Notes: generated by a model not told the origin, from the letters alone. Counted from the stretch's first letter, positions 8,736 through 17,104 are shown. The stretch: DNA of 64,000 nucleotides from Chitinophagaceae bacterium (GCA_020403425.1 JADBXR010000002.1:434001-498000); one strand, 5' to 3'. Numbers and translations are program-made.

Positions 8736-9500
8736 ATGAAAACCTTAGAGAACAAAGTCGCCATCATTACTGGCGCAGCGATGGGTATGGGACGGGCCAC
8801 AGCAGAATTATTCGCAGAAGCCGGTGCCAAAGTGGTTGTTGCGGATTTCAATGCCGAGACCGGCAATGAAGTGGTCGCACATATCAAAGCGCAGGGCGGC
8901 ACGGCCGCATTTGTGAAAGTGGATATCTCCGATTCCAAACAGGTGCAGGCAATGGTGCAGTTTGCCGTAGATACCTATGGTCGCCTGGACTGTGCTGTCA
9001 ACAATGCTGCACTGAAACCAGACAACAACTCTTTCCAGGACCTTGACGAGGACTACTGGGACAAGCTCCAGGCCGTAGACCTCAAAGGCACTGCTCTGTG
9101 TATGAAGTATGAGTTGCGCCAGTTCGTTGCACAAGGAGGCGGAGGCTCCATTGTGAACATCTCATCCATCAACGCCTTCAAACCTACTACCGGCAACCCG
9201 GCCTACCAGGCATTCAAACATGGTGTGGAAGGATTGACCAAAGCAGCTGCATTTGAATATGGTCCTCAGGGCATACGCATCAACTCCGTAGCACCCGGCG
9301 CCATCCGCACACCCATGCTTACGGCCGCATTGAAGAGCCTGGGTATCACCGAAGCCGATATCATTCCAACCATGAGCCGTGTTGGCCGCCTGGGAGAGCC
9401 GCGTGAAGTGGCACAAGGATCCTTGTTCCTCAGTTCAGACGCCGCCAGTTACGTACATGGAACCGTATTGCATGTAGGCGGGGGATTTGAGTTATTATGA
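8736..9500 (+). CDS. SDR-family NAD-dependent oxidoreductase
   Basis: This 254-residue classical short-chain dehydrogenase has the nucleotide motif TGAAMGMG at 12-19 and Asp37 at the end of the second strand, which favours NAD over NADP. NNAA lies at 89-92, a catalytic Ser144 in NISS, and the YxxxK pair is Tyr157/Lys161. The C-terminal GTVLHVGGGFEL matches the family's substrate-loop and tetramer end. The substrate cannot be read from sequence; related enzymes reduce 3-oxo, sugar or steroid-like carbonyls. It appears monocistronic. Confidence 0.9.
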   Translation: MKTLENKVAIITGAAMGMGRATAELFAEAGAKVVVADFNAETGNEVVAHIKAQGGTAAFVKVDISDSKQVQAMVQFAVDTYGRLDCAVNNAALKPDNNSFQDLDEDYWDKLQAVDLKGTALCMKYELRQFVAQGGGGSIVNISSINAFKPTTGNPAYQAFKHGVEGLTKAAAFEYGPQGIRINSVAPGAIRTPMLTAALKSLGITEADIIPTMSRVGRLGEPREVAQGSLFLSSDAASYVHGTVLHVGGGFELL

Positions 9501-9514
9501 TCCTGTTCCCAAGG

Positions 9515-9553
9515 GAATATTGAATACTGATCAAGGAATGATGAATGATGAAG
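9515..9553. repeat. Composite repeat fragment, copy 3
   Basis: GAATATTGAATACTGATCAAGGAATGATGAATGATGAA-type words lie directly after the SDR gene. They match the left block of the composite repeat seen at 10211 and 17693. The remainder of the 9501-9766 spacer shows no clear element. Confidence 0.6.
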
Positions 9554-9766
9554 CAGAATGGCTCTGCAATGAAATGAATAAAAGGACCTAAGAGTGATCC
9601 TTCCTGTCGTATTTGGTCATAGGTATTGTCGCAAATACCCCGTATCGATTTGTGTATTCTTAACGATATTCGTAATGTACTACCGCATCGTTCACGGCCA
9701 ACGGCAGGTATGATCAAAGCCGGTAACCGGTAAGACAAGCATTCATTCACCCAAAAAAAAGAAAGT

Positions 9767-10207
9767 ATGCCACTCATCAATCCTCACATCAACTTCAACG
9801 GCAATGCCGAAGAGGCGTTTGAATTCTACAGATCCGTATTTGGCGGAGAGTTTGCACAGGTGATGCGTTTCAAGGACCTGGCAAGTGCCGAGTTTCCCGT
9901 ATCAGAGAAAGAGGCCAATAAGATCATGCACATTGCCTTACCCATCGGCAAAATGAATATACTAATGGGAAATGATGTTCCGGAATTCATGGGAAAAACG
10001 AATGAAATGGAACACAGAAGCAAAATTGCCATCAGTGCCGAAAGCAAAGAAGAGGCCGACCAACTGTTTCAGGGACTCTCCGCAGGAGGCACCGTTGAAA
10101 TGCCCATTTCAAACAGTCCCTGGGGATCGTATTTTGGTATGTTCAGAGACAAGTACGGTATTGAATGGATGGTGGATTTTGATCCGAGGTACAAAGGGAA
10201 AGCGTAG
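9767..10207 (+). CDS. VOC-family protein (PhnB/YjdN-like)
   Basis: This 146-residue protein is one vicinal-oxygen-chelate domain pair of the PhnB-like group. It opens with the hallmark INPHINFNGNAEEAFEFY and a VFGGE turn, has a central MHIALPIGKMNILMGND strand, and closes with WGSYFGMFRDKYGIEW. These proteins are small cytosolic dimers built from paired beta-alpha-beta-beta-beta units; most have no proven substrate. It stands alone between repeat-bearing spacers. Confidence 0.9.
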   Translation: MPLINPHINFNGNAEEAFEFYRSVFGGEFAQVMRFKDLASAEFPVSEKEANKIMHIALPIGKMNILMGNDVPEFMGKTNEMEHRSKIAISAESKEEADQLFQGLSAGGTVEMPISNSPWGSYFGMFRDKYGIEWMVDFDPRYKGKA

Positions 10208-10210
10208 AGG

Positions 10211-10262
10211 GATATTGAATATTGAACAAGGAATGATGAAGGGAACAGATGAATGATGAAGT
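10211..10262. repeat. Composite repeat fragment, copy 4 (in the 10208-10527 gap)
   Basis: The words GATATTGAATATTGAACAAGG, AATGATGAAGGGAACAGATG and AATGATGAAG begin four bases after the VOC stop codon. The rest of this 320-base gap (10263-10482) shows nothing I can identify before the tetR operator. Confidence 0.65.
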
Positions 10263-10482
10263 AAGACTGATTACTGAAAGCTTCTCAGAGAAATTCATCA
10301 TCACATTGCGTACTACAAATTCCCGTGCTTTGGTCCTCATTGCAGGCTGCCCGACACTCAACGAGGCCAACTATACAGTTCCCCAGATCCTAAAGTATTG
10401 TCCATATCTCTGCGTATCCCCTTTTCTCTGCACATTTGCTATGAACAATGACTGAACAATGGGGCCAGAATTCACTTTTAAT

Positions 10483-10512
10483 AATAAAATATACCAAATG
10501 GTATATTTTATT
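10483..10512 (+). promoter_or_regulatory. TetR-type operator O1 over the tetR promoter
   Basis: This is a perfect inverted repeat with 14-base arms AATAAAATATACCA / TGGTATATTTTATT separated by AA. Its core, ATACCAAATGGTAT, matches O2 at 11146. It touches the -7 box at 10512-10519, so bound repressor would block tetR transcription, which is classic autoregulation. Confidence 0.75.
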
Positions 10513-10519
10513 ATATTTG
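10512..10519 (+). promoter_or_regulatory. -7 promoter box of tetR (TATATTTG)
   Basis: The box fits TAnnTTTG exactly and ends eight bases before the tetR ATG, predicting a leader of only a few bases. No clean -33 TTG is seen upstream because the operator occupies that space. Confidence 0.6.
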
Positions 10520-10527
10520 TGCCTTCT

Positions 10528-11130
10528 ATGGGTAGCAGTTATTCCAAATCAGAGCGTACAAGGCAGTTCATCGTTGAGCGCACAGCTCCTGTTTTCAATG
10601 AAAAGGGCTATGCCGGGACATCCCTCTCTGATCTCACAACAGTAACTGGACTAACCAAAGGCAGTATCTATGGCAATTTTGCAAATAAAGACGAAGTAGC
10701 CCTAGCCGCTTTTGATTACAATTTTAGCCGTATTACCGCTTACATAAAAGACAGGATCTCAGCATCCGACAATGCGATTGAACGTCTGCTGGTATATCCA
10801 GCCGTGTACAGGGATTTTATGAAAATCCCTTTTTTGAAAGCGGGTTGCCCCATTTTGAATACCTCAACAGAAGCGGATGATACGCATCCGAAGCTCAGAG
10901 AGCGTGCAGCCAACGCCTTGTTATTTTGGAAAGCGGCCATTGAAAAAGAAGTTAGCAGGGGAATGAAAAGAGGTGAAATTAAACCTGACACCGACCCGGC
11001 TGAGTTCGCCATCATTCTAACATCGCTGATCGAAGGTGCTATTATGCAGGCGAAGGTTTCAGGAAAAACTGCTGACCTCAGGGTAGCCATGAACTTTCTG
11101 GATACACTGATTCGCAAGCTAGAAGTTTGA
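10528..11130 (+). CDS. TetR/AcrR-family repressor
   Basis: This 200-residue protein has an N-terminal TetR helix-turn-helix: residues about 9-55 include RQFIVERTAPVFNEKGYAGT and then LTTVTGLTKGSIYGNFANKDE, the typical recognition helix and YxxF-KxE ending. The C-terminal ligand domain (about 60-200) contains Cys near residue 109 in KAGCPILN, as in the TetR_C_6-like group, and presumably binds a hydrophobic effector. The start at ATG 10528 is set by the -7 box just upstream; an earlier in-frame ATG would lie inside the operator. It probably represses itself and the operon starting at 11238. Confidence 0.9.
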   Translation: MGSSYSKSERTRQFIVERTAPVFNEKGYAGTSLSDLTTVTGLTKGSIYGNFANKDEVALAAFDYNFSRITAYIKDRISASDNAIERLLVYPAVYRDFMKIPFLKAGCPILNTSTEADDTHPKLRERAANALLFWKAAIEKEVSRGMKRGEIKPDTDPAEFAIILTSLIEGAIMQAKVSGKTADLRVAMNFLDTLIRKLEV

Positions 11131-11145
11131 TTTTTTTTGACACAA

Positions 11146-11165
11146 AATATACCGAACGGTATATT
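11146..11165 (+). promoter_or_regulatory. TetR-type operator O2 within the operon promoter
   Basis: Perfect 9-base arms AATATACCG / CGGTATATT flank AA. The core ATACCGAACGGTAT differs from O1 by one compensated pair. The site sits between a TTG at 11137-11139 and TATATT at 11160-11165 (20-base spacing), the likely -33 and -7 of the downstream operon, so binding should block polymerase. Confidence 0.7.
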
Positions 11166-11237
11166 ACGATGAAGCAGCTGCTTATTTCAAAATATGACCT
11201 TCTTTTCTGTAAGTATATAACCTATAAAAAAACAACC

Positions 11238-11732
11238 ATGCAACCCTTACCAAAGACCATTGAAAGTAAAACACGTGTTCAATACCAGGATTGTGATCCG
11301 TTTAACCACCTGAACAATGCAAAATATATTGACTATGCCATGGCCGCCAGAACCGAACAATTGCTAGACCACTATGGTTTCAATACTGCGGAACTGGCTT
11401 ATCAACAAGGGATCGGGTGGGTAGCAGCACAAACACAGATCTCCTACTTTTACCCTGCTTCCTGGTTGGAAGTGTTGACCATAGAAACAAGATTACTCCA
11501 TTTTTCAACATCCAGTTTATTGATGGAAGCCATTGTATGGGATGAGCAGAAATCCCATACCAAATCGGTGCTGTGGGTCAAGCTGGTCCATTTCGACATT
11601 AAAAATCAAAATAGCAGGAAGCATTCCGAAGCTTTCATGAACCTGTTTTCTGATATCCATCATCCGATATCCGGGAACCCAACTTTTGAAGACCGGGTTG
11701 CCTCATTCAAACGTTCAAATGCAGCTATGTAA
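11238..11732 (+). CDS. Acyl-CoA thioesterase, hot-dog fold
   Basis: This 164-residue protein matches the 4-hydroxybenzoyl-CoA thioesterase / YbgC type of single hot-dog domain. The active-site loop VQYQDCDPFNHLNNAKYID at about residues 14-32 contains the catalytic Asp and the conserved His-Leu-Asn-Asn. Later strands QISYFYPASW and VLWVKLVHFDI are typical. It should hydrolyse acyl-CoA thioesters in the cytoplasm. ATG 11238 is chosen because the fold begins there. An in-frame ATG at 11169 lies almost at the predicted transcription start, so the longer form is unlikely. It is the first gene of a five-gene unit controlled by O2. Confidence 0.85.
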   Translation: MQPLPKTIESKTRVQYQDCDPFNHLNNAKYIDYAMAARTEQLLDHYGFNTAELAYQQGIGWVAAQTQISYFYPASWLEVLTIETRLLHFSTSSLLMEAIVWDEQKSHTKSVLWVKLVHFDIKNQNSRKHSEAFMNLFSDIHHPISGNPTFEDRVASFKRSNAAM

Positions 11733-11742
11733 AAAGCCACCT

Positions 11743-12375
11743 ATGGAAAACCGAATTATACAATACATCACCAGATACATTGATCTCACGCCCGAAGAAA
11801 CAGCGATCATCAACGCACAAAACCAGATCAAAACTTTTACAAAAGATACCATCTTGTTAAGAGAGGGGGCGTTTGCCAAAGAATGTTACTTTATCCTGAA
11901 AGGATGCATCAGAAGTTTCTACCTGGTAGATGGGGAAGAAAGAACAACTGCATTATATACGGAAAACCAGGGAGTACATCCTGTAAGTTATCTGACAAAC
12001 GAAGCTTCCGCATATTATTTATCTTGCCTGGAAGATTGTGTAGTAGCGATCAGTACAGCAGAAATGGGCAAAAAATTACTAGAAGCTGTTCCAAAACTTC
12101 AGCGGGTACTACTACAGATGAGCAGCGAATTGTTGATACAAAATCGAACCGACCTGGATCATTTTAAAAACCTTAGTCCGGAAGAACGCTACATACATCT
12201 GCTGGAAACCAGGCCCGATCTATTCAAAAGAGTACCCTTACAGCATATAGCCACTTACCTCGGGATCACACCTGTTTCCTTAAGCAGAATGCGAAAGCGC
12301 ATCACTGGAGGCTACAAAGCAAACTCCGGGTATTTATTAACGAAAGATAATTTTCTCGAAAAATTGTATCAGTAG
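11743..12375 (+). CDS. Crp/Fnr-family transcriptional regulator
   Basis: This 210-residue protein has an N-terminal cyclic-nucleotide-binding-like beta barrel (about 15-125), with LLREGAFAKECYFILKG marking the first strands. The C-terminal helix-turn-helix is degenerate but readable in HIATYLGITPVSLSRMRKR (about 170-188). The Bacteroidota subgroup lacks the cAMP phosphate-binding Arg-Ser pair, and here the equivalent stretch is NEASAYY. The ligand is therefore unknown. It starts 10 bases after the thioesterase stop codon, so it is likely co-transcribed. It could regulate distant targets or its own operon. Confidence 0.85.
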   Translation: MENRIIQYITRYIDLTPEETAIINAQNQIKTFTKDTILLREGAFAKECYFILKGCIRSFYLVDGEERTTALYTENQGVHPVSYLTNEASAYYLSCLEDCVVAISTAEMGKKLLEAVPKLQRVLLQMSSELLIQNRTDLDHFKNLSPEERYIHLLETRPDLFKRVPLQHIATYLGITPVSLSRMRKRITGGYKANSGYLLTKDNFLEKLYQ

Positions 12376-12431
12376 GTTTGCGGATCATTATCTATCTGAA
12401 CAACCCAATTCATTATTATCAAAAAAATACC

Positions 12432-13229
12432 ATGAAAACCTATTTTGTAGACTCTTTCACAAACCAGAAATTCAAAGGCAATCCAGCAGCAGTTTGTATC
12501 ACTGACAGCGACCTGGACAATGCGACCATGCAGAACATAGCAACAGAAATCGGTTTTTCAGAAACCGCGTTCATCAGGCAGATAGCTGACAATGCTTACA
12601 CCATCCGCTTTTTTACACCAAAGAAAGAGATCCCTTTATGCGGTCATGCCACTCTTGCCTCATCGAAAATAATCTTTGACACAACAGATTTTCAGACGAT
12701 CAGTTTTCTGAACTGCGACAATATTGAATTAGTCATTCAAAAAGCAGGAAACGAAATTGTGATGCAATTTCCGGTATATGAGACCGAAGCAATCACAGTT
12801 CCCAAAAACTTACTTGCAGCGTTAGGCATCGAAGATCTGCTGACCACCAGGTTCAGTCCGAAAAACAGGATCATCCTGATCGAAATAGCCGATTCAGAAA
12901 AATTAGCAGGTCTACATCCCAACTTCCCTGCGCTGATCCAGTCATACGAAGGCATCAATGGCGTATTGGTAACTGCCCAATCGAAAGATCCGGCTTTTGA
13001 TTTCCAGTATCGGTATTTCTGGCCCTGGGCCGGTACAGATGAAGATCCTGTAACCGGTGCTGTACAGACTTTCCTGACCAAATATTGGGCTACAAAATTG
13101 AACAGAAGAAAATTGAAAGTGTTCCAGTCTTCTGCAAGAACAGGCAGGATGACCACGGAACTACTAGAGGACAAGGTATTGATCTATGGAGAAGCCGTAA
13201 CCGTATTAGAAGGTTCATTCAAACTATAA
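12432..13229 (+). CDS. PhzF-family isomerase
   Basis: This 265-residue protein is a PhzF/diaminopimelate-epimerase-fold enzyme. Glu44 in GFSETAF is the family's acid/base residue. CGHATLA at 70-76 and DEDPVTGA near residue 208 form the two mirror-image active-site loops. Homologues catalyse proton shifts or isomerisations of small acids. PhzF itself acts in phenazine synthesis, but no other phenazine genes are here, so the substrate is unknown. ATG 12432 is used; the upstream TTG adds an unrelated N-terminus. It lies 56 bases after the Crp/Fnr gene and 8 bases before the next. Confidence 0.87.
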   Translation: MKTYFVDSFTNQKFKGNPAAVCITDSDLDNATMQNIATEIGFSETAFIRQIADNAYTIRFFTPKKEIPLCGHATLASSKIIFDTTDFQTISFLNCDNIELVIQKAGNEIVMQFPVYETEAITVPKNLLAALGIEDLLTTRFSPKNRIILIEIADSEKLAGLHPNFPALIQSYEGINGVLVTAQSKDPAFDFQYRYFWPWAGTDEDPVTGAVQTFLTKYWATKLNRRKLKVFQSSARTGRMTTELLEDKVLIYGEAVTVLEGSFKL

Positions 13230-13237
13230 ACCAACCC

Positions 13238-13708
13238 ATGTGCATCGATACATTATTGTCTCTGTATACAAGGGACCTGAACAGGTTGAGAGATGAAATT
13301 GAACGGTACCGGAATGTTAACAATATTTGGGTAGTAGAAAAGAACATTGCCAACTCGGCAGGTAATTTATGCCTCCATTTGATCGGCAACCTGAACACCT
13401 ACATTGGAAAGGAAATTGGGAGAACAGGATATATTCGAGACAGGGAACAGGAGTTCTCACTAAAAAATATTCCGCGTTCCAACTTACTCAAAGGTATCGA
13501 TGATACGATACAGGTGGTGACTCATTCATTGCAAACCATGAACCAGGCACTTTTACAGGAGGAATATCCGCTTTTGGTGTTTGCTGAAAAGACAACGACT
13601 GAATATTTACTCATCCACCTGGCAACCCATTTAAACTATCACCTGGGGCAGATAAATTATCACCGGCGCCTGATCGACACCGGAATAACCCGTCAATATT
13701 ACAACTGA
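13238..13708 (+). CDS. DinB-like (DUF1572-type) protein
   Basis: This 156-residue four-helix protein resembles the DinB/YfiT superfamily. A His in NLCLHLIGNLNTYIG (about residue 46) and the pair in HLATHLNYHLGQINYH (about 129-144) are the probable metal ligands. Such proteins bind Ni or Zn and often act as thiol-dependent transferases, though many have no assigned role. The start at ATG 13238 follows the PhzF stop codon by 8 bases, and the stop is 5 bases before the racemase gene, so the three genes are tightly coupled. Confidence 0.78.
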   Translation: MCIDTLLSLYTRDLNRLRDEIERYRNVNNIWVVEKNIANSAGNLCLHLIGNLNTYIGKEIGRTGYIRDREQEFSLKNIPRSNLLKGIDDTIQVVTHSLQTMNQALLQEEYPLLVFAEKTTTEYLLIHLATHLNYHLGQINYHRRLIDTGITRQYYN

Positions 13709-13713
13709 ACCAC

Positions 13714-14394
13714 ATGAAAAAAATTGGCATCGTTGGAGGAATCAGCTGGGTTTCTACCACTGACTATTATACACTCATTAACCAGGGAGTGAATGAGAAG
13801 ATGGGAGGATTGAATTCAGCGGAGATCATCATCTATTCTTTGAATTTCGCCGAATTGCAGGAAAAAACCTGGGTAGACTGCTATGACCTGCTTCTGCATG
13901 CCTGTACCTACCTGAAGAAATGTGAGGTCAATGCCATTGTCCTGGCAGCCAATACGGCCCACCTCTACGCAGACCGGTTAGAGGCCGAGGTTCAAGTACC
14001 GATCATTTCCATCATCAAGGAGACAGCAAAACATATCCTGAAACACAATATCAAAACAGTTGGGTTGCTGGGCACAAAATTCACCATGCAGTTACCCTTT
14101 TACCGGAGCGAATTGGAATCATCCGGACTGAAGGTGATTGTTCCGGAAACGCAAAATGATATTGATTATATACAGGATGTAGTAAGGGATGAGTTAGGAA
14201 AAGGGGAAATCAATGCAGCTTCCAAAAGTAAAATCGTTGCTATTGGCAATACACTCGCAAAGAGGGGTGCAGAAGCCCTCATACTCGGCTGTACAGAACT
14301 ACCAATTCTGCTTGGCCAGGAGGATTTCACATTCCCCGTTTTTGACACCACTAAAATTCACTCTAACGCTATCGTATCTTTCATTATCTCCTGA
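13714..14394 (+). CDS. Aspartate/glutamate racemase-family protein with altered active site
   Basis: This 226-residue protein has the Asp/Glu racemase fold: KKIGIVGGISWVST at the N-terminus and GCTELP near 192-197 carrying the second catalytic Cys. At the first catalytic position, where family members have Cys or Thr before NT(A/M)H, this protein reads LAANTAH, with Ala79. A two-base racemase mechanism would lack one base. It may act as a one-base enzyme, use another residue, or have a different reaction. It is the last gene of the unit that begins at 11238; the repeat-rich spacer follows. Confidence 0.82.
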   Translation: MKKIGIVGGISWVSTTDYYTLINQGVNEKMGGLNSAEIIIYSLNFAELQEKTWVDCYDLLLHACTYLKKCEVNAIVLAANTAHLYADRLEAEVQVPIISIIKETAKHILKHNIKTVGLLGTKFTMQLPFYRSELESSGLKVIVPETQNDIDYIQDVVRDELGKGEINAASKSKIVAIGNTLAKRGAEALILGCTELPILLGQEDFTFPVFDTTKIHSNAIVSFIIS

Positions 14395-14504
14395 TGTTCC
14401 ACCGAATATCTTTGGAAATACCAGCTAGACAGTATGGTTTTTATTCCCTGATAGTGAACGGACACTTGAGACAGCCGGCAATCGAACCCATTCTTTTCAG
14501 TATC

Positions 14505-14716
14505 GAATATTGAAGAAGGAATGATGAAGGGAGCAGATGAACAGATGAGCAAGGAACAGACGAACAAACCGCCTCGCCATTGTAAGAAATGTTGAAGTGT
14601 AAGATATCTCTCGTAACGTCCCCGGCTCTGCCGTGAAGAGAGGATGGGGTGTTCCGAAAAAATTGATCCGCCCATGGCTAATCCGCCCATCCGTTAATCC
14701 GCCAATGCGCCAATTT
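14505..14716. repeat. Composite intergenic repeat, copy 5 (in the 14395-14760 gap)
   Basis: The 366-base spacer is occupied mainly by GAATATTGAAGAAGGAATG, GGGAGCAGATGAACAGATG, AGCAAGGAACAGACGAAC, a CCCCGGCTCTGCCGTGAA block, and octamers AATCCGCC/AATGCGCC. The block order matches copies 1, 2 and 6, with substitutions. The right edge carries a weak -7-like box, TAACTTTC at 14720-14727. Confidence 0.7.
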
Positions 14717-14760
14717 TCGTAACTTTCCTGCAGTTATCATCCCCACCCAAACACTGCAAG

Positions 14761-15858
14761 ATGAAAAACAGCAGCATTCAGACCGAGATCGACGCAAGTT
14801 ACCTTTACCAGAAATTGGCCGAACACGAAGAAGACCCCACCATTGCCAATGTGTTCAGGCAGATGAGCGAGATAGAAAAAGGCCATGCAGAAGCTTTTGC
14901 CAAAAAAGAGAACCTTAGTGTAGAGAACCTGATGCAGCCCTCCTGGCGTGCCAAAACACTGAACCTTATCGGTAAAATATTTGGGTACGATTATGTACTG
15001 GGCTCTTTGATGGATACCGAGAAAGGACTTTCCAATGCCATCATCAGTACCAAGAAAAAAAATAACCTGGCAATCAGGGGAACAGAATCCACCCACGTGA
15101 GTATACTGCGCGCCATTCTGGAGAAAGAAGAAAAAGTGACCGGTACCCAGTTATCCAAGTTCGAAAGCAAACACCGTTCCGTAGGGGGTAATGCCATCCG
15201 TGCGGCCGTTTTGGGCGGCAACGACGGACTGGTATCCAATTTCAGCCTGATCATGGGTATTGCCGGGGCCACTGCAGGACAGGAAGGCGTGTTACTGGCG
15301 GGATTGGCCGGCTTACTGGCAGGGGCGTTGTCCATGTCGCTGGGCGAATGGATCTCCGTAAAAAGTTCACAGGAACTCTACGAGAACCAGATGCAGATCG
15401 AGATGGAAGAACTGGAGAACAACCCCGAAGGGGAACAGAAAGAGCTGGCACTGATCTATATTGCCAAAGGCATACCTGAAGACCAGGCGCATGCCATGGC
15501 TGCCGATATCATGAAAGATCCCAGTCAGGCACATGAAGTGCTGGTGAAAGAGGAACTGGGCATCAACGCAGAGGAGTTGAAAGGCTCCGCTATTGAAGCT
15601 GCTGTGTATTCGTTCATCATGTTCGCCATTGGCGCCATCATTCCCGTGATCCCGTTTTTCTTCATGACCGGCATGAATGCCGTGATGGTGAGTGTGGCAC
15701 TGAGCGCCGTGGGTCTTTTCCTGATCGGGGCTGCCATTACGCTGTTCACCGGCAGGAACGTTTGGTATTCCGGTTTTCGGCAGGTGCTGTTCGGACTGGC
15801 CGCCGCCGCTGTTACATTCGGGGTGGGTAAACTCATTGGTGTTTCGGTGGCCGGATAA
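14761..15858 (+). CDS. Ferritin-like / VIT1-CCC1 fusion iron-manganese transporter (MbfA type)
   Basis: This 365-residue protein joins two domains. Residues about 1-135 form a rubrerythrin/ferritin-like four-helix bundle with metal-ligand candidates Glu10, Glu38 and His41 in EIEKGHAE, and a third His in ESTHVSILRAILEKEE. Residues about 145-365 are a VIT1/CCC1 membrane transporter: the signature GGNDGLVSNFSLIMG marks the first helix, a cytosolic Glu-rich metal-binding loop lies at about 205-270, and three helices close the protein. Related MbfA proteins export iron and protect against peroxide stress. Here export or storage of Fe or Mn is inferred. Confidence 0.88.
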   Translation: MKNSSIQTEIDASYLYQKLAEHEEDPTIANVFRQMSEIEKGHAEAFAKKENLSVENLMQPSWRAKTLNLIGKIFGYDYVLGSLMDTEKGLSNAIISTKKKNNLAIRGTESTHVSILRAILEKEEKVTGTQLSKFESKHRSVGGNAIRAAVLGGNDGLVSNFSLIMGIAGATAGQEGVLLAGLAGLLAGALSMSLGEWISVKSSQELYENQMQIEMEELENNPEGEQKELALIYIAKGIPEDQAHAMAADIMKDPSQAHEVLVKEELGINAEELKGSAIEAAVYSFIMFAIGAIIPVIPFFFMTGMNAVMVSVALSAVGLFLIGAAITLFTGRNVWYSGFRQVLFGLAAAAVTFGVGKLIGVSVAG

Positions 15859-15910
15859 ATCAAAGCAGGACCGTTCTTCCTTTTATGTGTCAGGCAAACA
15901 CCCACGAGCG

Positions 15911-15918
15911 TATGTTTG
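15911..15918 (+). promoter_or_regulatory. -7 promoter box (TATGTTTG)
   Basis: An exact TAnnTTTG lies 30 bases before the ATG at 15949. No clear TTG is seen 18-21 bases upstream, so only the -7 element is supported. Confidence 0.4.
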
Positions 15919-15948
15919 CCACTGTTCTTTTGTACCCAACCCTACCCT

Positions 15949-17055
15949 ATGGCCTCGCCTTTAAAAGACCTGTATTCTCCTGAGTTTTACGATCGTTTTG
16001 CAAAACCGGCAAGCGCCGTACTTCCGGCTTTCAACAAAAAGAAATTCAACCAGCTGATCTTCGACAAGGACTGGGGATCCAAAGAACTGAAACAACGTAT
16101 GCGGCATACCGCCGAAGTACTGCACCATTTTTTGCCCGATGATTTTGAGCAGGCTGCTGAACAGATCATATCCCTGATCCGGCACCTGCAAAAAAGTGGT
16201 TTTACGGAGAACGGTCTTGAGTTCATGTTCCTGCCGGATTATGTGGAAGTATACGGCATCGATCATTTCCGAAGTTCGGTGCGATGCATGGAACAGGTGA
16301 CGCAGTTCACCAGCTGCGAATTTGCCGTACGGCCTTTCCTGCTGCGGTATCCTGATAAGATGATGCAGCAGATGCAACGCTGGTCATTACACAAGGACCA
16401 CAAAGTTCGACGGCTGGCAAGTGAAGGAACCCGCCCCCGACTGCCCTGGGCCATGGCCGTACCTGCTCTGAAAAAAGACCCCGCTCCCGTTCTGTCCATA
16501 CTGGAGAACCTGAAACAGGACTCTTCTGAATGGGTGCGGCGCAGCGTGGCCAATAACCTGAACGATATTGCCAAAGACCATCCCCAAATCGTAACCGCCA
16601 TCGCCAAAAAATGGAAAGGCCTGGGAAAAGAAACTGATGCCATCATCAAACATGGTTGCAGGACCTTATTGAAGAAAGGGGATGCCGAGATCCTCAGCTA
16701 CTATGGCCTCAGCAACAGCCAGGATATCCAACTGACCAAAACCAGCCTACTGACACCGGAGGTCAGGATCGGCAAGGAACTGTGCTTTGCATTTCACGTG
16801 CATAACCGATCAGGGAGATCCCAGACCGTTCGGTTGGAATACGGGATCTATTACCTGCGCCTGAACGGACAACTCTCCAAAAAGGTATTCAAGATCAGTG
16901 AGCGGATGTTGGCACCCGATGAGAAACTGACCGTACAACGAAAACAAAGTTTCCGCCTGATCACTACCCGCAGATTCTATCCCGGGCAGCAGCAGCTTTC
17001 CATCATCATCAACGGACAGGAAAGGAAAACCATGCCTTTCATCCTTTTACCCTGA
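15949..17055 (+). CDS. DNA alkylation repair protein, AlkC-like
   Basis: This 368-residue protein appears to be built of HEAT-like helical repeats. The stretch HKDHKVRRLASEGTRPRLPW at about residues 146-165 matches the AlkC group of alkylpurine glycosylases, where this segment faces DNA. A further repeat carries WVRRSVANNLNDIAKDHP. The C-terminal part, from about residue 270 (beta-rich, FAFHVHNRSG), looks like an immunoglobulin-like domain found in some AlkC proteins. The expected role is excision of methylated purines, especially 3-methylcytosine or 3-methyladenine. ATG 15949 is favoured over an upstream TTG. Confidence 0.82.
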   Translation: MASPLKDLYSPEFYDRFAKPASAVLPAFNKKKFNQLIFDKDWGSKELKQRMRHTAEVLHHFLPDDFEQAAEQIISLIRHLQKSGFTENGLEFMFLPDYVEVYGIDHFRSSVRCMEQVTQFTSCEFAVRPFLLRYPDKMMQQMQRWSLHKDHKVRRLASEGTRPRLPWAMAVPALKKDPAPVLSILENLKQDSSEWVRRSVANNLNDIAKDHPQIVTAIAKKWKGLGKETDAIIKHGCRTLLKKGDAEILSYYGLSNSQDIQLTKTSLLTPEVRIGKELCFAFHVHNRSGRSQTVRLEYGIYYLRLNGQLSKKVFKISERMLAPDEKLTVQRKQSFRLITTRRFYPGQQQLSIIINGQERKTMPFILLP

Positions 17056-17096
17056 TAGCATTCGTCTTAACGGCTGTACAATTTTGTATCTTTCCT

Positions 17097-17104
17097 GCAC
17101 CTTA
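17097..17104 (+). promoter_or_regulatory. Weak -7 box (TATCTTTC) before the PepSY gene
   Basis: One mismatch to TAnnTTTG, 22 bases before the ATG at 17127. The following CTGCACCTTATCAT closely resembles the sequence after the weak box of the 14761 gene, so the two promoters may be related. Confidence 0.3.
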
